From positions 8,031,105 through 8,095,104 of the forward strand of contig NZ_ABIZ01000001.1 in assembly GCF_000172155.1 (NCBI RefSeq): a stretch of 64,000 bases of DNA, given 5' to 3'. The position numbers were made by a program, and so were the translations under genes. This DNA comes from Verrucomicrobium spinosum DSM 4136 = JCM 18804 (lineage in GTDB: Bacteria > Verrucomicrobiota > Verrucomicrobiia > Verrucomicrobiales > Verrucomicrobiaceae). Every line of letters begins with the position of its first letter. Position 1 is the stretch's first letter. The notes below the pieces were generated by a model. That model did not search any database and had not been told where the DNA came from. It saw only the letters and a list, made by a program, of their open reading frames with translations. Positions 53,854 to 61,063 of the stretch are shown here, one piece after another.

Positions 53854-54780
53854 TCAGTCGCGGTCAAAGAGCTGCCGGAGGGCCTGGCGGAGATCGGTGT
53901 GATGAAACTCGAAGCCCTCCGCCAGCAGCCTTGCCGGAGCACCCCGGCGGCCCGTGAGGGCCAGGACCGGCTCCGTCCGCAGGAACCAGCAGCCCAGCGG
54001 CACCAGTAAGGAGGGCAGCGCGGGCGACCACGGCCGGTGCAGCGCCCGGCGCAGCTCCCGCATGAAGGCGGCATTCGGCACCGGACCGGGGCTGGTGGCG
54101 TTGTACACGCCCTCCATGCCGGGGTCGTCCATCGCGCGCTCCCACAGCCGGATCATGTCCGCCCCGTGGATCCAGCTGATGTACTGCCGCCCGCTGCCGA
54201 TCGCTCCACCGAGGAAACAACGCGCAAGGTTCACCAGCATCCGCAGCGCGCCTCCGCCGTGACCCAGCACGAAACTGATGCGGTAGAGCACCTTCCGCGT
54301 GCCGGGGGTGGCCTCCGCCGCAAAGGCCGCCTCCCATTTCAAACAGGTATCCACCGGGATGCCCGCACCGGGAGCAGTCGTTTCATCGCACTCACGTTCG
54401 CCGGCATCGCCATAGATGGCCAGGGACCCCGACTGCACCCAAGCGCCGGGCGGACGCTTGCAGGCCCGGATGGCCGCGCCAATGGCCCGCACCGAGTCCA
54501 CCCGCGAGTCATTGATCTCCTGGAGCGCGGCCGGGGTGTAGCGGCAGTTCACATTCTTTCCGGTGAGGTTCACCACCGCATGGGCTCCTTCCAGCTCCCA
54601 GGCCCAGGCAGGCTCCACGGTGCGACCGTCCCAGCGCACCCAGCGACCAGGTGCCCCGGCGGGTTGGGGCGCGCGCGCCAGGATGACCACCTCCACGTCC
54701 CGGGCGGCCAGGCTGCGGGCCAGCGCCAGGCCCAGGAAGCCGCTGCCGCCGGCAAGGATGACTTTGAGTTGTTGTTTCAT
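53854..54780 (-). CDS. TIGR01777-family NAD-dependent epimerase/dehydratase-like protein
   Basis: A 308-residue extended short-chain dehydrogenase. The nucleotide-binding loop is ILAGGSGFLGLALARSLA, HAVVNLTGKNVNCRYTP matches the TIGR01777 signature, and QSGSLAIYGD covers the active-site Ser/Tyr region. The C-terminal DUF1731-like end reads RTEPVLALTGRRGAPARLLAEGFEF. Members (YfcH, SulA-like) are linked to envelope or division phenotypes but their substrates are unknown. The ATG overlaps the upstream stop by four bases. It is flanked by the two related small membrane proteins. Confidence 0.88.
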   Translation of the reverse strand: MKQQLKVILAGGSGFLGLALARSLAARDVEVVILARAPQPAGAPGRWVRWDGRTVEPAWAWELEGAHAVVNLTGKNVNCRYTPAALQEINDSRVDSVRAIGAAIRACKRPPGAWVQSGSLAIYGDAGERECDETTAPGAGIPVDTCLKWEAAFAAEATPGTRKVLYRISFVLGHGGGALRMLVNLARCFLGGAIGSGRQYISWIHGADMIRLWERAMDDPGMEGVYNATSPGPVPNAAFMRELRRALHRPWSPALPSLLVPLGCWFLRTEPVLALTGRRGAPARLLAEGFEFHHTDLRQALRQLFDRD

Positions 54781-55244
54781 GGATGCTGATGACAGGGGTG
54801 AAAGGTGTAGAAATCGAAGGCGAAGCCCGGCTGCAGGGCCGCCAGGGTGTAGGTGAGCGTGAGGAAGATGAAGACCACCGTGAGCAGGTGGTAGCCCAGC
54901 TTCAGCCAGCCGTTCGTGAGATAGGCCCGCGCATCAAAGATGAAAAACTGCACCAGCAGGCGCGCGCCCCAGAACACTGCCGTCATCCCCGCCAGACTGC
55001 GGGCCACCGGCGCGCCCCGGGCCATCTCCGGCGCATGCAGGAGCGTCATCGTGCCCAGGCTCACGATCATGAGCACGATGAAGACGCCATACACCCAGAA
55101 GAGCGTGCGCAGGAACGCGGGCAGCGGCTTGAGCACCGACTTCCAGTCCAGCACCACCGGGGTGAGGGCGCTGGCGCTCAGAATCGCGAAATGCATCGCC
55201 CCGGCGAAGTAGAGCGTGTTTTCCAGGGTCAGGAGCGATTTCAT
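54777..55244 (-). CDS. Small membrane protein of the GbsR-headed operon (copy 1)
   Basis: A 155-residue protein with four membrane helices (MHFAILSASALTPVV, VYGVFIVLMIVSLGTMTLL, MTAVFWGARLLVQFFIF, YHLLTVVFIFLTLTYTLAAL). Its loops HAPEMARG and FWGARLLVQ correspond to APEMAHA and FWGIRCVLQ in the paralogue at 53340-53789. Start and stop both overlap neighbours by four bases (ATGA at 55241-55244 and 54777-54780), so three genes are translationally coupled. Function unknown; it probably forms a membrane complex with the neighbouring gene products. Confidence 0.72.
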   Translation of the reverse strand: MKSLLTLENTLYFAGAMHFAILSASALTPVVLDWKSVLKPLPAFLRTLFWVYGVFIVLMIVSLGTMTLLHAPEMARGAPVARSLAGMTAVFWGARLLVQFFIFDARAYLTNGWLKLGYHLLTVVFIFLTLTYTLAALQPGFAFDFYTFHPCHQHP

Positions 55245-56071
55245 GGCAGGGCATGGATGAAGTGGAGGAACGGGAGGATGACCCGCTCCACGAACGGCGG
55301 AGGAAAGAGGAGGAAGAGCGGTCCCAGCGTGAAGGCGTGGGTGAAGATCCAGCGAGGCAGGAGATGCCTGGGCCCGGCAACCGCAGCGCTTCCCGGAAAC
55401 AACTGGCGCTCCAGAGTCATGCCGAGCGCCTGGATGAGGAAATAAGTGAGCGGCAGACCGTAACCCGCCCCGGCGGGCACGGTGATGACGAGCTCATGCA
55501 CCAGCCCGGAGGCCAGGAACACCGCCAGCGTGGCCACGTGCCGCCCCCGACGGCGCAGCACCGGGCGAAAGATCCAGCGATGGGCCAGGTCCCGGAAGGC
55601 CCGGTTCCACCGCTGCCCCCAGAACTCTGCCAGCGACAGCGCCAATACCGGACGGTCCATGATGGGCCGCACCCGCCGCCCCTGCCGCTGCCAGCACCCT
55701 GCCAGCAGACGGAAGACGCCAAAGTGCAGCACCAGCACCAGCCCCACCATGGCCACCCAGCCCGCCGCGAGCGGCGCGTGCAGATGCCGGGCCACACCCC
55801 AGATCAAACCAGCCCCCAGCAGAACAGACAGCAGCCCCGCCCCGCCCGCCACCGTGCGGCCCGGAGCCGCCCCACGCCGGAAGAAGGCCTCCGCATCCAT
55901 GCCCGGCCACAGTGCCATCCAGGCCACCTCCTCCCATCTCATAGGCGCTGGCAGTACCCGGCCCAGGGCGGCCCGCATGGCCAGCTTCCCGGCCAGGAAC
56001 ACCCCGCCTGCCAGCAGCCACATCACGGCCCAGCGGGGCATGGGTTCAGCGATGGCGATCTCGGCGATCAT
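55241..56071 (-). CDS. MBOAT/wax-synthase-like membrane acyltransferase
   Basis: A 276-residue polytopic membrane protein of the wax-synthase-like (MBOAT_2) group. The signature is LSLAEFWGQRWNRAFRDLAH, followed by the active-site His region FLASGLVHELVI. About seven hydrophobic segments are seen. Such enzymes move acyl chains from acyl-CoA to alcohols, sterols or lipids. It follows the GbsR-type regulator and begins a run of overlapping genes, so the operon may modify membrane lipids. At 276 aa it is somewhat shorter than typical plant-type enzymes (about 340 aa). Confidence 0.85.
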   Translation of the reverse strand: MIAEIAIAEPMPRWAVMWLLAGGVFLAGKLAMRAALGRVLPAPMRWEEVAWMALWPGMDAEAFFRRGAAPGRTVAGGAGLLSVLLGAGLIWGVARHLHAPLAAGWVAMVGLVLVLHFGVFRLLAGCWQRQGRRVRPIMDRPVLALSLAEFWGQRWNRAFRDLAHRWIFRPVLRRRGRHVATLAVFLASGLVHELVITVPAGAGYGLPLTYFLIQALGMTLERQLFPGSAAVAGPRHLLPRWIFTHAFTLGPLFLLFPPPFVERVILPFLHFIHALP

Positions 56072-56077
56072 ATCTGT

Positions 56078-56099
56078 AATTTCGGAAAGTAACGAAATT
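56078..56099. promoter_or_regulatory. Candidate GbsR operator upstream of the MBOAT gene
   Basis: AATTTCG (56078-56084) and CGAAATT (56093-56099) form a perfect 7-bp inverted repeat with an 8-base spacer, directly upstream of the MBOAT start. It shares the TTTCGG half with the palindrome ahead of gbsR. A binding role is inferred. Confidence 0.45.
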
Positions 56100-56129
56100 G
56101 AAAATCAAAAAAAGGGGGCACCCTCAGTA

Positions 56130-56666
56130 CTAACCGCCCAGGCCCAAGAGCTTGAGCGTCTTCTCGCCCATGCGGGCGATCTTCACCAGGGACCCCGTCG
56201 GCAGGCGGTCGAGCTGGGAGGAGAAGGTCGTGGCCACCTCAAAGAAATCCCGCATCTCCTGCAGGCGCTCCCGCACATGGGCCTCACCGGCCTTGGCCTT
56301 GCCCCCGCTCTCCTGCAGGCAGTCGTCCAGCAGCCTCACGGTCGGGTCCACCTCGCGGCGACGACGCTCGTTGACGATGACGCGGAACATCTCGAAGACG
56401 TCCTTCATGCTCTCGAAGTGATCCCGCCGGTCCCCCGGCAGGTGCACCATTTTCACAATGCCCCAACCCTGCAACTCCCGCAGCGCCACGCTGACGTTGG
56501 AGCGCGCCAGGTCCAGGATCTCGCAGATTTCCTCCGCATGCCGCGGCTTCTCCGAGAGGAAGAGCAACGCGTGGATCTGCGCCATTGTGCGGTTGATCCC
56601 CCAGCGCACACCCATCTCCCCCCAGTGGAGGATGAACTTTTGGGCGGTGGGCGGGAGGTCTTTCAC
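56130..56666 (-). CDS. GbsR/MarR-family transcriptional regulator
   Basis: A 178-residue GbsR-type regulator with a winged helix: WGINRTMAQIHALLFLSE, then AEEICEILDLARSNVSVALRELQGWGIVKMVHLPGDRRDHF. A helical dimerisation part follows. The start is GTG at 56666. In Bacillus, GbsR senses choline; other members respond to unknown ligands. It leads the operon down to the DoxX-like gene, with only 58 bp to the MBOAT gene. Palindromes at 56698-56722 and 56078-56099 are candidate operators, suggesting autoregulation. Confidence 0.88.
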   Translation of the reverse strand: MKDLPPTAQKFILHWGEMGVRWGINRTMAQIHALLFLSEKPRHAEEICEILDLARSNVSVALRELQGWGIVKMVHLPGDRRDHFESMKDVFEMFRVIVNERRRREVDPTVRLLDDCLQESGGKAKAGEAHVRERLQEMRDFFEVATTFSSQLDRLPTGSLVKIARMGEKTLKLLGLGG

Positions 56667-56697
56667 GAGGCCAGGGGTTCAGCTAAATTTTCGCTCT

Positions 56698-56722
56698 TTC
56701 GGTTAAGACAGAAATAACCGAA
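56698..56722. promoter_or_regulatory. Candidate GbsR operator/autoregulatory palindrome
   Basis: TTCGGTTA (56698-56705) and TAACCGAA (56715-56722) are a perfect 8-bp inverted repeat with a 9-base spacer, 32 bp upstream of the gbsR start. The A/T-rich surroundings suit a promoter. Confidence 0.55.
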
Positions 56723-56961
56723 TATAACATTCCTGTCGAGGATTTTTTTCACCAGACCGCCCTGCCCAAAAAACAGCCAGCCCCTGACCGCTTGCGCAGA
56801 CCGGGGCTGTCTGGCGTGTTTTCCATGAACTGCCGCTGATACGGCCTTGCCCGACAAAAGCCCAGAAGGTCTGCTCGGGAGGTGACAGGAATACCCACAT
56901 CGATCGTGCGACTGAGCGGGGCTGGGAACCCCCGCCTCCTATAACCGGGCCGCGGCTGTTC

Positions 56962-57038
56962 AAAGTAGTCCAAAGCTTTGGCTCGGCATTGAAAGTCGTG
57001 ACTGGTACGACTGACGCACGGAAGAGCTGGACTACGTT
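56962..57038. repeat. Palindromic element bounded by AAAGTAGT/ACTACGTT
   Basis: AAAGTAGTCCAAAGCTTTGG at the left faces GAGCTGGACTACGTT at the right. It is a diverged member of the family at 24358-24443, lying just beyond the rtcR stop. Confidence 0.7.
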
Positions 57039-57053
57039 GCCCCCTCCCTGACC

Positions 57054-58691
57054 TCAGGTCTTCTGTCTTGTGTCTCCCGCGCAGCGGGCCCAACTGAGCC
57101 CAAACCGCGCCAGATACTTCTTCAAGCGATCAGCATCATTCGACTTCGCCTTCGACTTCCGCGACACCGTGAAGAGCTTCCGCCCCGCATCCGACAATGA
57201 AACGGAGTCCCGGCACACCCGCACCACATGCTCCAGCTGCACGAGGTCAAAGGGGTCGATCTCCGCGCAGGCCCCGTCACCCAGCAAAGAAGGAAGGAGT
57301 TTGCAAGGCACGGCCGCTTTCCCCTCCTCCCCGGGGCGCAGCCAGGCGTCCTTCAGGCGACTGATCTCAGCCTCCACACACTCCTCGGTGATACGGCCCC
57401 GCGGTGCCAGGGTGGCCAGGCGGGTCACCGCCGCGTTAAGATCGCGGAAGTTGGCACTCCATCTGGCCTCGGCGCTCAGGGCGAACTTGAGAAACCGGTC
57501 ACGCGCTTCTTTGTTGAACCGCACCTGCTTGCGCTGCCCGCGGGACAGACGCTCCAGCTCGTAGTCGAGGTTGGGCCCGATGTCCTCCCGCCGCTCTGCC
57601 AGACCCGGCAGGGCGAAGGTCCAGAGGTTGATGCGGGCGAGGAGGTCTTCCCGGAAAGTTCCTCGAACCACCTCCGCCCGGAGGTCGCGGTTCGTGCCCG
57701 CAATGAGCTGGAAGTCACTGCGCACCGGCTTGTCCGAGCCCAGCGGGAGGAAGGTCTTGTCCTCCACCGCACGCAGCAGCATGGCCTGCTCATCTGCGCC
57801 CAGCTCCCCGATTTCATCCAGAAAAATGAGCCCCTTGTCCGCCTCCTTGAGCAGGCCGGGACGGTCAGTCTGGGCGCCCGTGAAGGAGCCCTTGCGATGC
57901 CCAAAGAGCGCGGACATGGCCTGGTCCCCGCGCAGGGTGGCGCAGTTGACTTCCACAAACCTCCCCGCCAGCCCGGAGCGCTGCTGCCGCAGTTCGTAGA
58001 TGCGGCTGGCCAGGAGGGACTTGCCCGCCCCGGTCGGGCCCGTGAGCAGCATGGGGTGCGAGGAATTTACCGCCACCTGCTCAATCTGCCCGATGAGCCG
58101 GTTGAACGCCGGATTGCGCGTGGCGATGCCGCTCTTCAGGAAATCCAGCGTCTGCTCCTGCTCCTGGGCGAAGCGCGTGGCAATGCGATCGTACTTGGAG
58201 AGGTCCAGATCGATGATCGAGTACTCGCCCGCCGGGGTGTCCCCGCGGTTCGTCCCCCGCGGGGGCGAACTCTGCAGAATGCGCGCCGGCAGGTACCGGG
58301 CCTCATTGAGCAGGTACCAGCAGATCTGCGCCACGTGCGTACCCGTGGTGAGGTGGATGAGGTAGTCCTCCGCCTCGGCGTCAAAGGGATAGGCCCGCAC
58401 CCAGTCATAGAGCGCCTCATACACCTCCTGGAAGTCCCAGGGATCCCGGATCGGCATGGGCACCAGATTCACCTGCGTCTCCGGGGAACAGATCATCATG
58501 TCCGCCATCACCTCCCGGGCCAGCGGCTCATGCCGGGGATCGAAGATCAGCTCGAACCGGCTCACCAGCAGATCCTCATGCTGGCACAGTCCGACGGTTG
58601 GTCGCCACCTCGACCAGCGCTCCGGACCCCGGGCGCGGTCCAGTTGGACGCCGATGAAGCCAATGACGACAGTTGGGCGGGGAGCGGACAC
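57054..58691 (-). CDS. rtcR: RNA-repair operon transcriptional activator RtcR (CARF + sigma-54 AAA+)
   Basis: RtcR switches on the rtc operon with sigma-54 RNA polymerase. The N-terminal CARF-type ligand-binding domain (about 1-180) shows PTVVIGFIGVQLDRARGP and HLTTGTHVAQICWYLLNEAR, close to E. coli RtcR. The AAA+ domain has Walker A GPTGAGKS (218-225), the sigma-54 contact loop GSFTGA (268-273), Walker B LIFLDEIGEL (288-297) and GTFREDLLARINLW. No ATG suits: the GTG at 58691 gives 545 residues, near the 532 of E. coli. The last residues GDTRQKT and the stop are encoded by the GAGACACAAGAC/CCTGAGG repeat. The likely inducer is RNA with 2',3'-cyclic phosphate ends. Confidence 0.95.
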   Translation of the reverse strand: MSAPRPTVVIGFIGVQLDRARGPERWSRWRPTVGLCQHEDLLVSRFELIFDPRHEPLAREVMADMMICSPETQVNLVPMPIRDPWDFQEVYEALYDWVRAYPFDAEAEDYLIHLTTGTHVAQICWYLLNEARYLPARILQSSPPRGTNRGDTPAGEYSIIDLDLSKYDRIATRFAQEQEQTLDFLKSGIATRNPAFNRLIGQIEQVAVNSSHPMLLTGPTGAGKSLLASRIYELRQQRSGLAGRFVEVNCATLRGDQAMSALFGHRKGSFTGAQTDRPGLLKEADKGLIFLDEIGELGADEQAMLLRAVEDKTFLPLGSDKPVRSDFQLIAGTNRDLRAEVVRGTFREDLLARINLWTFALPGLAERREDIGPNLDYELERLSRGQRKQVRFNKEARDRFLKFALSAEARWSANFRDLNAAVTRLATLAPRGRITEECVEAEISRLKDAWLRPGEEGKAAVPCKLLPSLLGDGACAEIDPFDLVQLEHVVRVCRDSVSLSDAGRKLFTVSRKSKAKSNDADRLKKYLARFGLSWARCAGDTRQKT

Positions 58692-58715
58692 GATGCCTGG
58701 ATATACTCTTATCTC

Positions 58716-58721
58716 ATTATA
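58716..58721 (-). promoter_or_regulatory. Possible -10 box of rtcR
   Basis: TATAAT reads on the minus strand 25 bp upstream of the proposed GTG start. No good -35 element is visible. Confidence 0.35.
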
Positions 58722-58835
58722 TAAACAAGATTGGATTTTCTCGACGGGAAAAAACGGGTCTGAAAAATAATTATGCGCTTTCTTCCCTAGTGAAATCAAG
58801 GGTTCCAGCGCATGGAGGGGTCCGGTTGGCGCGAC

Positions 58836-58852
58836 TTGGCACGCTCCTGGCG
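58836..58852 (+). promoter_or_regulatory. Sigma-54 promoter of the rsr-yrl-rtcBA operon
   Basis: TTGGCACG-CTCC-TGGCG has the -24 GG at 58838-58839 and the -12 GC at 58850-58851. This is the exact GG-N10-GC spacing, and the -24 box matches the consensus TTGGCACG fully. The -12 box is TGGC instead of TTGC. Transcription should begin near 58863, leaving about 21 nt before the rsr ATG. A sigma-54 activator gene (rtcR) stands divergently beside it. Confidence 0.82.
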
Positions 58853-58883
58853 ATAGGAAGATGCAGAACAAAACGTGACCCTT

Positions 58884-60452
58884 ATGGCCAACAAGCAACT
58901 CTTCCCATCCCAAGCCGGAGCCCTCCTCCCCCGTACCACGGCGGTGAACGAGGCCGGTGGCGCGGCCTACCCGCTCGAAGACCGGGCTGCCCTGGCCCAG
59001 CTCGCCGCCACGGGATGCCTCAACGCGACCTACTACGCCTCGGCCGAAACTCAGCTCGACACCGTGCTGCAGCTCGCGGCCAAGACGCCGACGGACTTCC
59101 TGGCCCGCACCGCGCTCTACTGCCGCAAGAAGGGTCTCATGAAGGATACACCCGCGCTGCTCTGCGCCGTGCTGGCCTCCCGCGATGTGGACCGCCTTGA
59201 ACTCATCTTTGATCGCGTGATCGACAACGCCAAGATGCTCCGCAACTTCGTGCAGATCCTGCGCTCCGGGGTGACCGGTCGCAAGTCCCTCGGTACGCTG
59301 CCGAAGCGCCTCGTGCGCCGCTGGCTCGAGTCCCGCCGGGATGAAGACCTCTTCCGTGCCGACGTGGGCCAGTCGCCGTCCCTGGCAGACATCATCAAGA
59401 TGGTGCACCCCCGCCCGGCCACCACCGCGCGTGCCGCGCTCTATGGTTATCTCCTCGAGCGTGAGCACCCGGCAGATCTCCTCCCGGCCATCGTACGTGA
59501 ATTCGAAGCCTGGAAGAAAGACCGCCAGGGCCCCGTGCCGGATGTGCCTTTCCAGATGCTGACCGCCCTGCCGCTCACGTCGGACCAATGGAAGTCCATT
59601 GCCCGTCGGGCCCCGTGGCAGATGACCCGCATGAACTTGAACACCTTTGCCCGGCACGGTGTGTTTGAGGACAAGCAGATCGTCTCCCTCGTGGCTGACC
59701 GGTTGCGGGATGAAACCCAGGTGCAGCGTGCCCACGCCTTCCCGTACCAGTTGTTGATGGCCTACACCAGCGCTGGGCAGGAAGTGCCGGCGGAAATCCG
59801 TGACGCCCTCCAGGACGCCATGGAACACGCCACGGCCAATGTGCCCCAGGTGGACGGCAAGGTGGTCATCTGCCCGGACGTGTCCGGCTCCATGCGCTCT
59901 GCCGTGACGGGCTACCGCAAGGGTGCGACCTCAGCCGTGACGTGCCTGCACGTTGCCGCCCTGGTCTCTGCCTGCCTCCTGCGTCAGAACCGCAACTCTG
60001 TGGTAATGCCTTTCTCCGACAACGTGGTGCCAGCGACCCTGAATCCGCGTGACTCGGTGATGACGAATGCCCAGAAGCTCCTGGCCCTGCCCTCCGGCGG
60101 AACCAACTGCAGCGCGCCCATGGCGGAACTCAACCGCCAGAAGGCGCAGGCAGACCTGGTCATCTATGTTTCGGACAACGAATCCTGGATGGATACACCC
60201 GCTCACGGCCGGTTTGGCGGAAGCCCGACCCGCACCATGGCGGAATGGTCCGTCTTCAAGCAACGCAATCCGCAAGCACGGCTCGTGTGCCTGGACATCC
60301 AGCCCTACACCACTACGCAAGCGAAGGAACAAAAGGACATCCTCAACATCGGCGGGTTCTCGGACTCGGTCTTTGAGGTGATCGCCGCCTTCGCCCGGGG
60401 TGAACTGGGGCCGGACCACTGGGTCGGCGAGATCAACCAGGTGCCGCTCTAA
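58884..60452 (+). CDS. rsr: Rsr: Ro60/TROVE-domain RNA-binding protein
   Basis: The bacterial counterpart of the Ro60 autoantigen, a ring protein that binds Y RNAs and the 3' ends of misfolded RNAs. The HEAT-repeat TROVE domain covers about residues 20-310 (ATYYASAETQLDTVLQLAAK, DFLARTALYCRKKGLMKDTP, SGVTGRKSLGTLPKRLVRRW). The von Willebrand A domain follows, with its metal site DVSGSM (332-337) and later GGTNCSAPM. Length 522 aa is normal. ATG 58884 is preferred over a GTG three codons upstream, given the predicted transcript start at about 58863. It heads the repair operon, and the five Y-RNA-like units start 23 bp after its stop. Confidence 0.95.
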   Translation: MANKQLFPSQAGALLPRTTAVNEAGGAAYPLEDRAALAQLAATGCLNATYYASAETQLDTVLQLAAKTPTDFLARTALYCRKKGLMKDTPALLCAVLASRDVDRLELIFDRVIDNAKMLRNFVQILRSGVTGRKSLGTLPKRLVRRWLESRRDEDLFRADVGQSPSLADIIKMVHPRPATTARAALYGYLLEREHPADLLPAIVREFEAWKKDRQGPVPDVPFQMLTALPLTSDQWKSIARRAPWQMTRMNLNTFARHGVFEDKQIVSLVADRLRDETQVQRAHAFPYQLLMAYTSAGQEVPAEIRDALQDAMEHATANVPQVDGKVVICPDVSGSMRSAVTGYRKGATSAVTCLHVAALVSACLLRQNRNSVVMPFSDNVVPATLNPRDSVMTNAQKLLALPSGGTNCSAPMAELNRQKAQADLVIYVSDNESWMDTPAHGRFGGSPTRTMAEWSVFKQRNPQARLVCLDIQPYTTTQAKEQKDILNIGGFSDSVFEVIAAFARGELGPDHWVGEINQVPL

Positions 60453-60475
60453 CGAGCCCGTCATGACAACCCTTT

Positions 60476-60547
60476 GGAGGCTGGTGAATGCCTTTGAGAC
60501 TACATTGCAACTGTTCTGTCTCACTAACCCCTTTGTCACCAGCCTCC
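60476..60547 (+). ncRNA. Minimal Y-RNA-like stem-loop without tRNA-like domain (unit 0)
   Basis: A 72-nt unit closed by a perfect 12-bp stem (60476-60487 with 60536-60547). Inside are the conserved GAATGCC, a second stem GAGAC (60496-60500) with GTCTC (60518-60522), and TACAT just after the inner 5' strand. The 3' side carries ACTAACCCCTTTG. These are the features shared by all five units. The loop is only 17 nt, and the roughly 60-nt tRNA-like part of the other units is absent. A C5T7 stretch follows the outer stem. It looks like the Ro-binding half of a Y RNA alone. Confidence 0.8.
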
Positions 60548-60576
60548 AATCCCCCTTTTTTGATTTTCTCCCAAAC

Positions 60577-60707
60577 GACGATGAATGCCCGAGGAACTAC
60601 ATCTTAATCTGCCGGTCGCGGGTTCGACTCCCGCCCCTCTGTAGCAATACAGGCGGTAGCTCAGTGGTAGAGCAGCAGAGTCTGTTCCTCAAACTCTAGT
60701 CATCGTC
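60577..60707 (+). ncRNA. Y RNA (YrlA-type) with permuted tRNA-like domain (unit 1)
   Basis: A 131-nt unit. The outer stem GACGATGA/TCATCGTC (60577-60584, 60700-60707) and inner stem GAGGAAC/GTTCCTC (60591-60597, 60684-60690) enclose GAATGCC and ACTACAT on the 5' strand. The apical domain is tRNA-like but in permuted order: T-arm GCGGG-TTCGACT-CCCGC (60618-60634), then an acceptor-like stem CTGTA/TACAG closed by a GCAA tetraloop (60639-60652), then a D-arm TAGCTCAGTGGTAGAGCA (60657-60674). There is no anticodon arm. This is the layout described for Salmonella YrlA, which mimics tRNA. Confidence 0.9.
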
Positions 60708-60729
60708 ACCTCTTTCCCTCCCCCAAAAC

Positions 60730-60858
60730 GCTGACGAATGCCGGCGAAACTACATTAGAATCCGGAAGCAGGGGTTCGACTCCCTATGTGCCGCGAAAGC
60801 GGCACAGTAGCTCGGGATTGAGCGCCGGATGTTGTTTCTCCACCTCCTTGTCGTCAGC
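60730..60858 (+). ncRNA. Y RNA (YrlA-type) with permuted tRNA-like domain (unit 2)
   Basis: A 129-nt unit. Outer stem GCTGACGA/TCGTCAGC (60730-60737, 60851-60858); GAATGCC and AAACTACATTAG on the 5' strand; inner stem GAAAC/GTTTC (60746-60750, 60834-60838). The T-arm is GGGG-TTCGACT-CCC. The acceptor-like hairpin is longer than in unit 1: GTGCCGC/GCGGCAC with a GAAA tetraloop (60788-60805). The D-arm is reduced (GTAGCTCGGGATTGAGC). Sequence differs from the other units in every stem, but pairing is kept, which argues for selection on structure. Confidence 0.88.
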
Positions 60859-60890
60859 ACCTTATCTGGCTCAAACACCCCTTTTACCAA

Positions 60891-61023
60891 TGACGGCGAA
60901 TGCCCGAAGGAGCTCCTTTTCCCCAAGCACAGACATGGGTTCGATTCCCATCTGCGGGACGAACACCCCGCAGTAGCTTAATGGTAGAGCAGTGAAAAGC
61001 TTCCTCACCCCTTGTCGCCGTCA
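60891..61023 (+). ncRNA. Y RNA (YrlA-type) with permuted tRNA-like domain (unit 3)
   Basis: A 133-nt unit. Outer stem TGACGGCGA/TCGCCGTCA (60891-60899, 61015-61023) is perfect over 9 bp. GAATGCCCGA follows, but the ACTACAT word is replaced by AGCTCCTTTTC, which pairs with GAAAAGCTTCCTC on the 3' side. The T-arm is ATGGG-TTCGATT-CCCAT (60935-60951), the acceptor-like stem CTGCGGG/CCCGCAG (60952-60973) has an 8-nt loop, and the D-arm is TAGCTTAATGGTAGAGCA. It is the most diverged in the inner stem but keeps the same fold. Confidence 0.87.
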
Positions 61024-61063
61024 CCTTTTTCAAACACGTCAATGCCACATCGTGGCCCGCTTT

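Larger units (their letters stand above)
56667..57053. other. Intergenic region: operator, hairpin word and palindromic element
   Basis: From left to right: the gbsR upstream palindrome (56698-56722), one 25-bp GC-rich hairpin word (56916-56940), and an AAAGTAGT/ACTACGTT element (56962-57038). The CCTGAGG-type repeat that supplies the rtcR stop follows. No gene is supported. Confidence 0.6.

Noticed and set aside
57054-58691. CRISPR-associated (Csa3/Csm6-like) protein because of the CARF domain
   Set aside because: The AAA+ sigma-54 domain and the rtc neighbourhood identify RtcR.
58692-59828. N-terminal extension of the rtcR frame to 59828
   Set aside because: The extension overlaps rsr in antisense and would add nearly 380 residues unknown in RtcR; GTG 58691 gives the family length.
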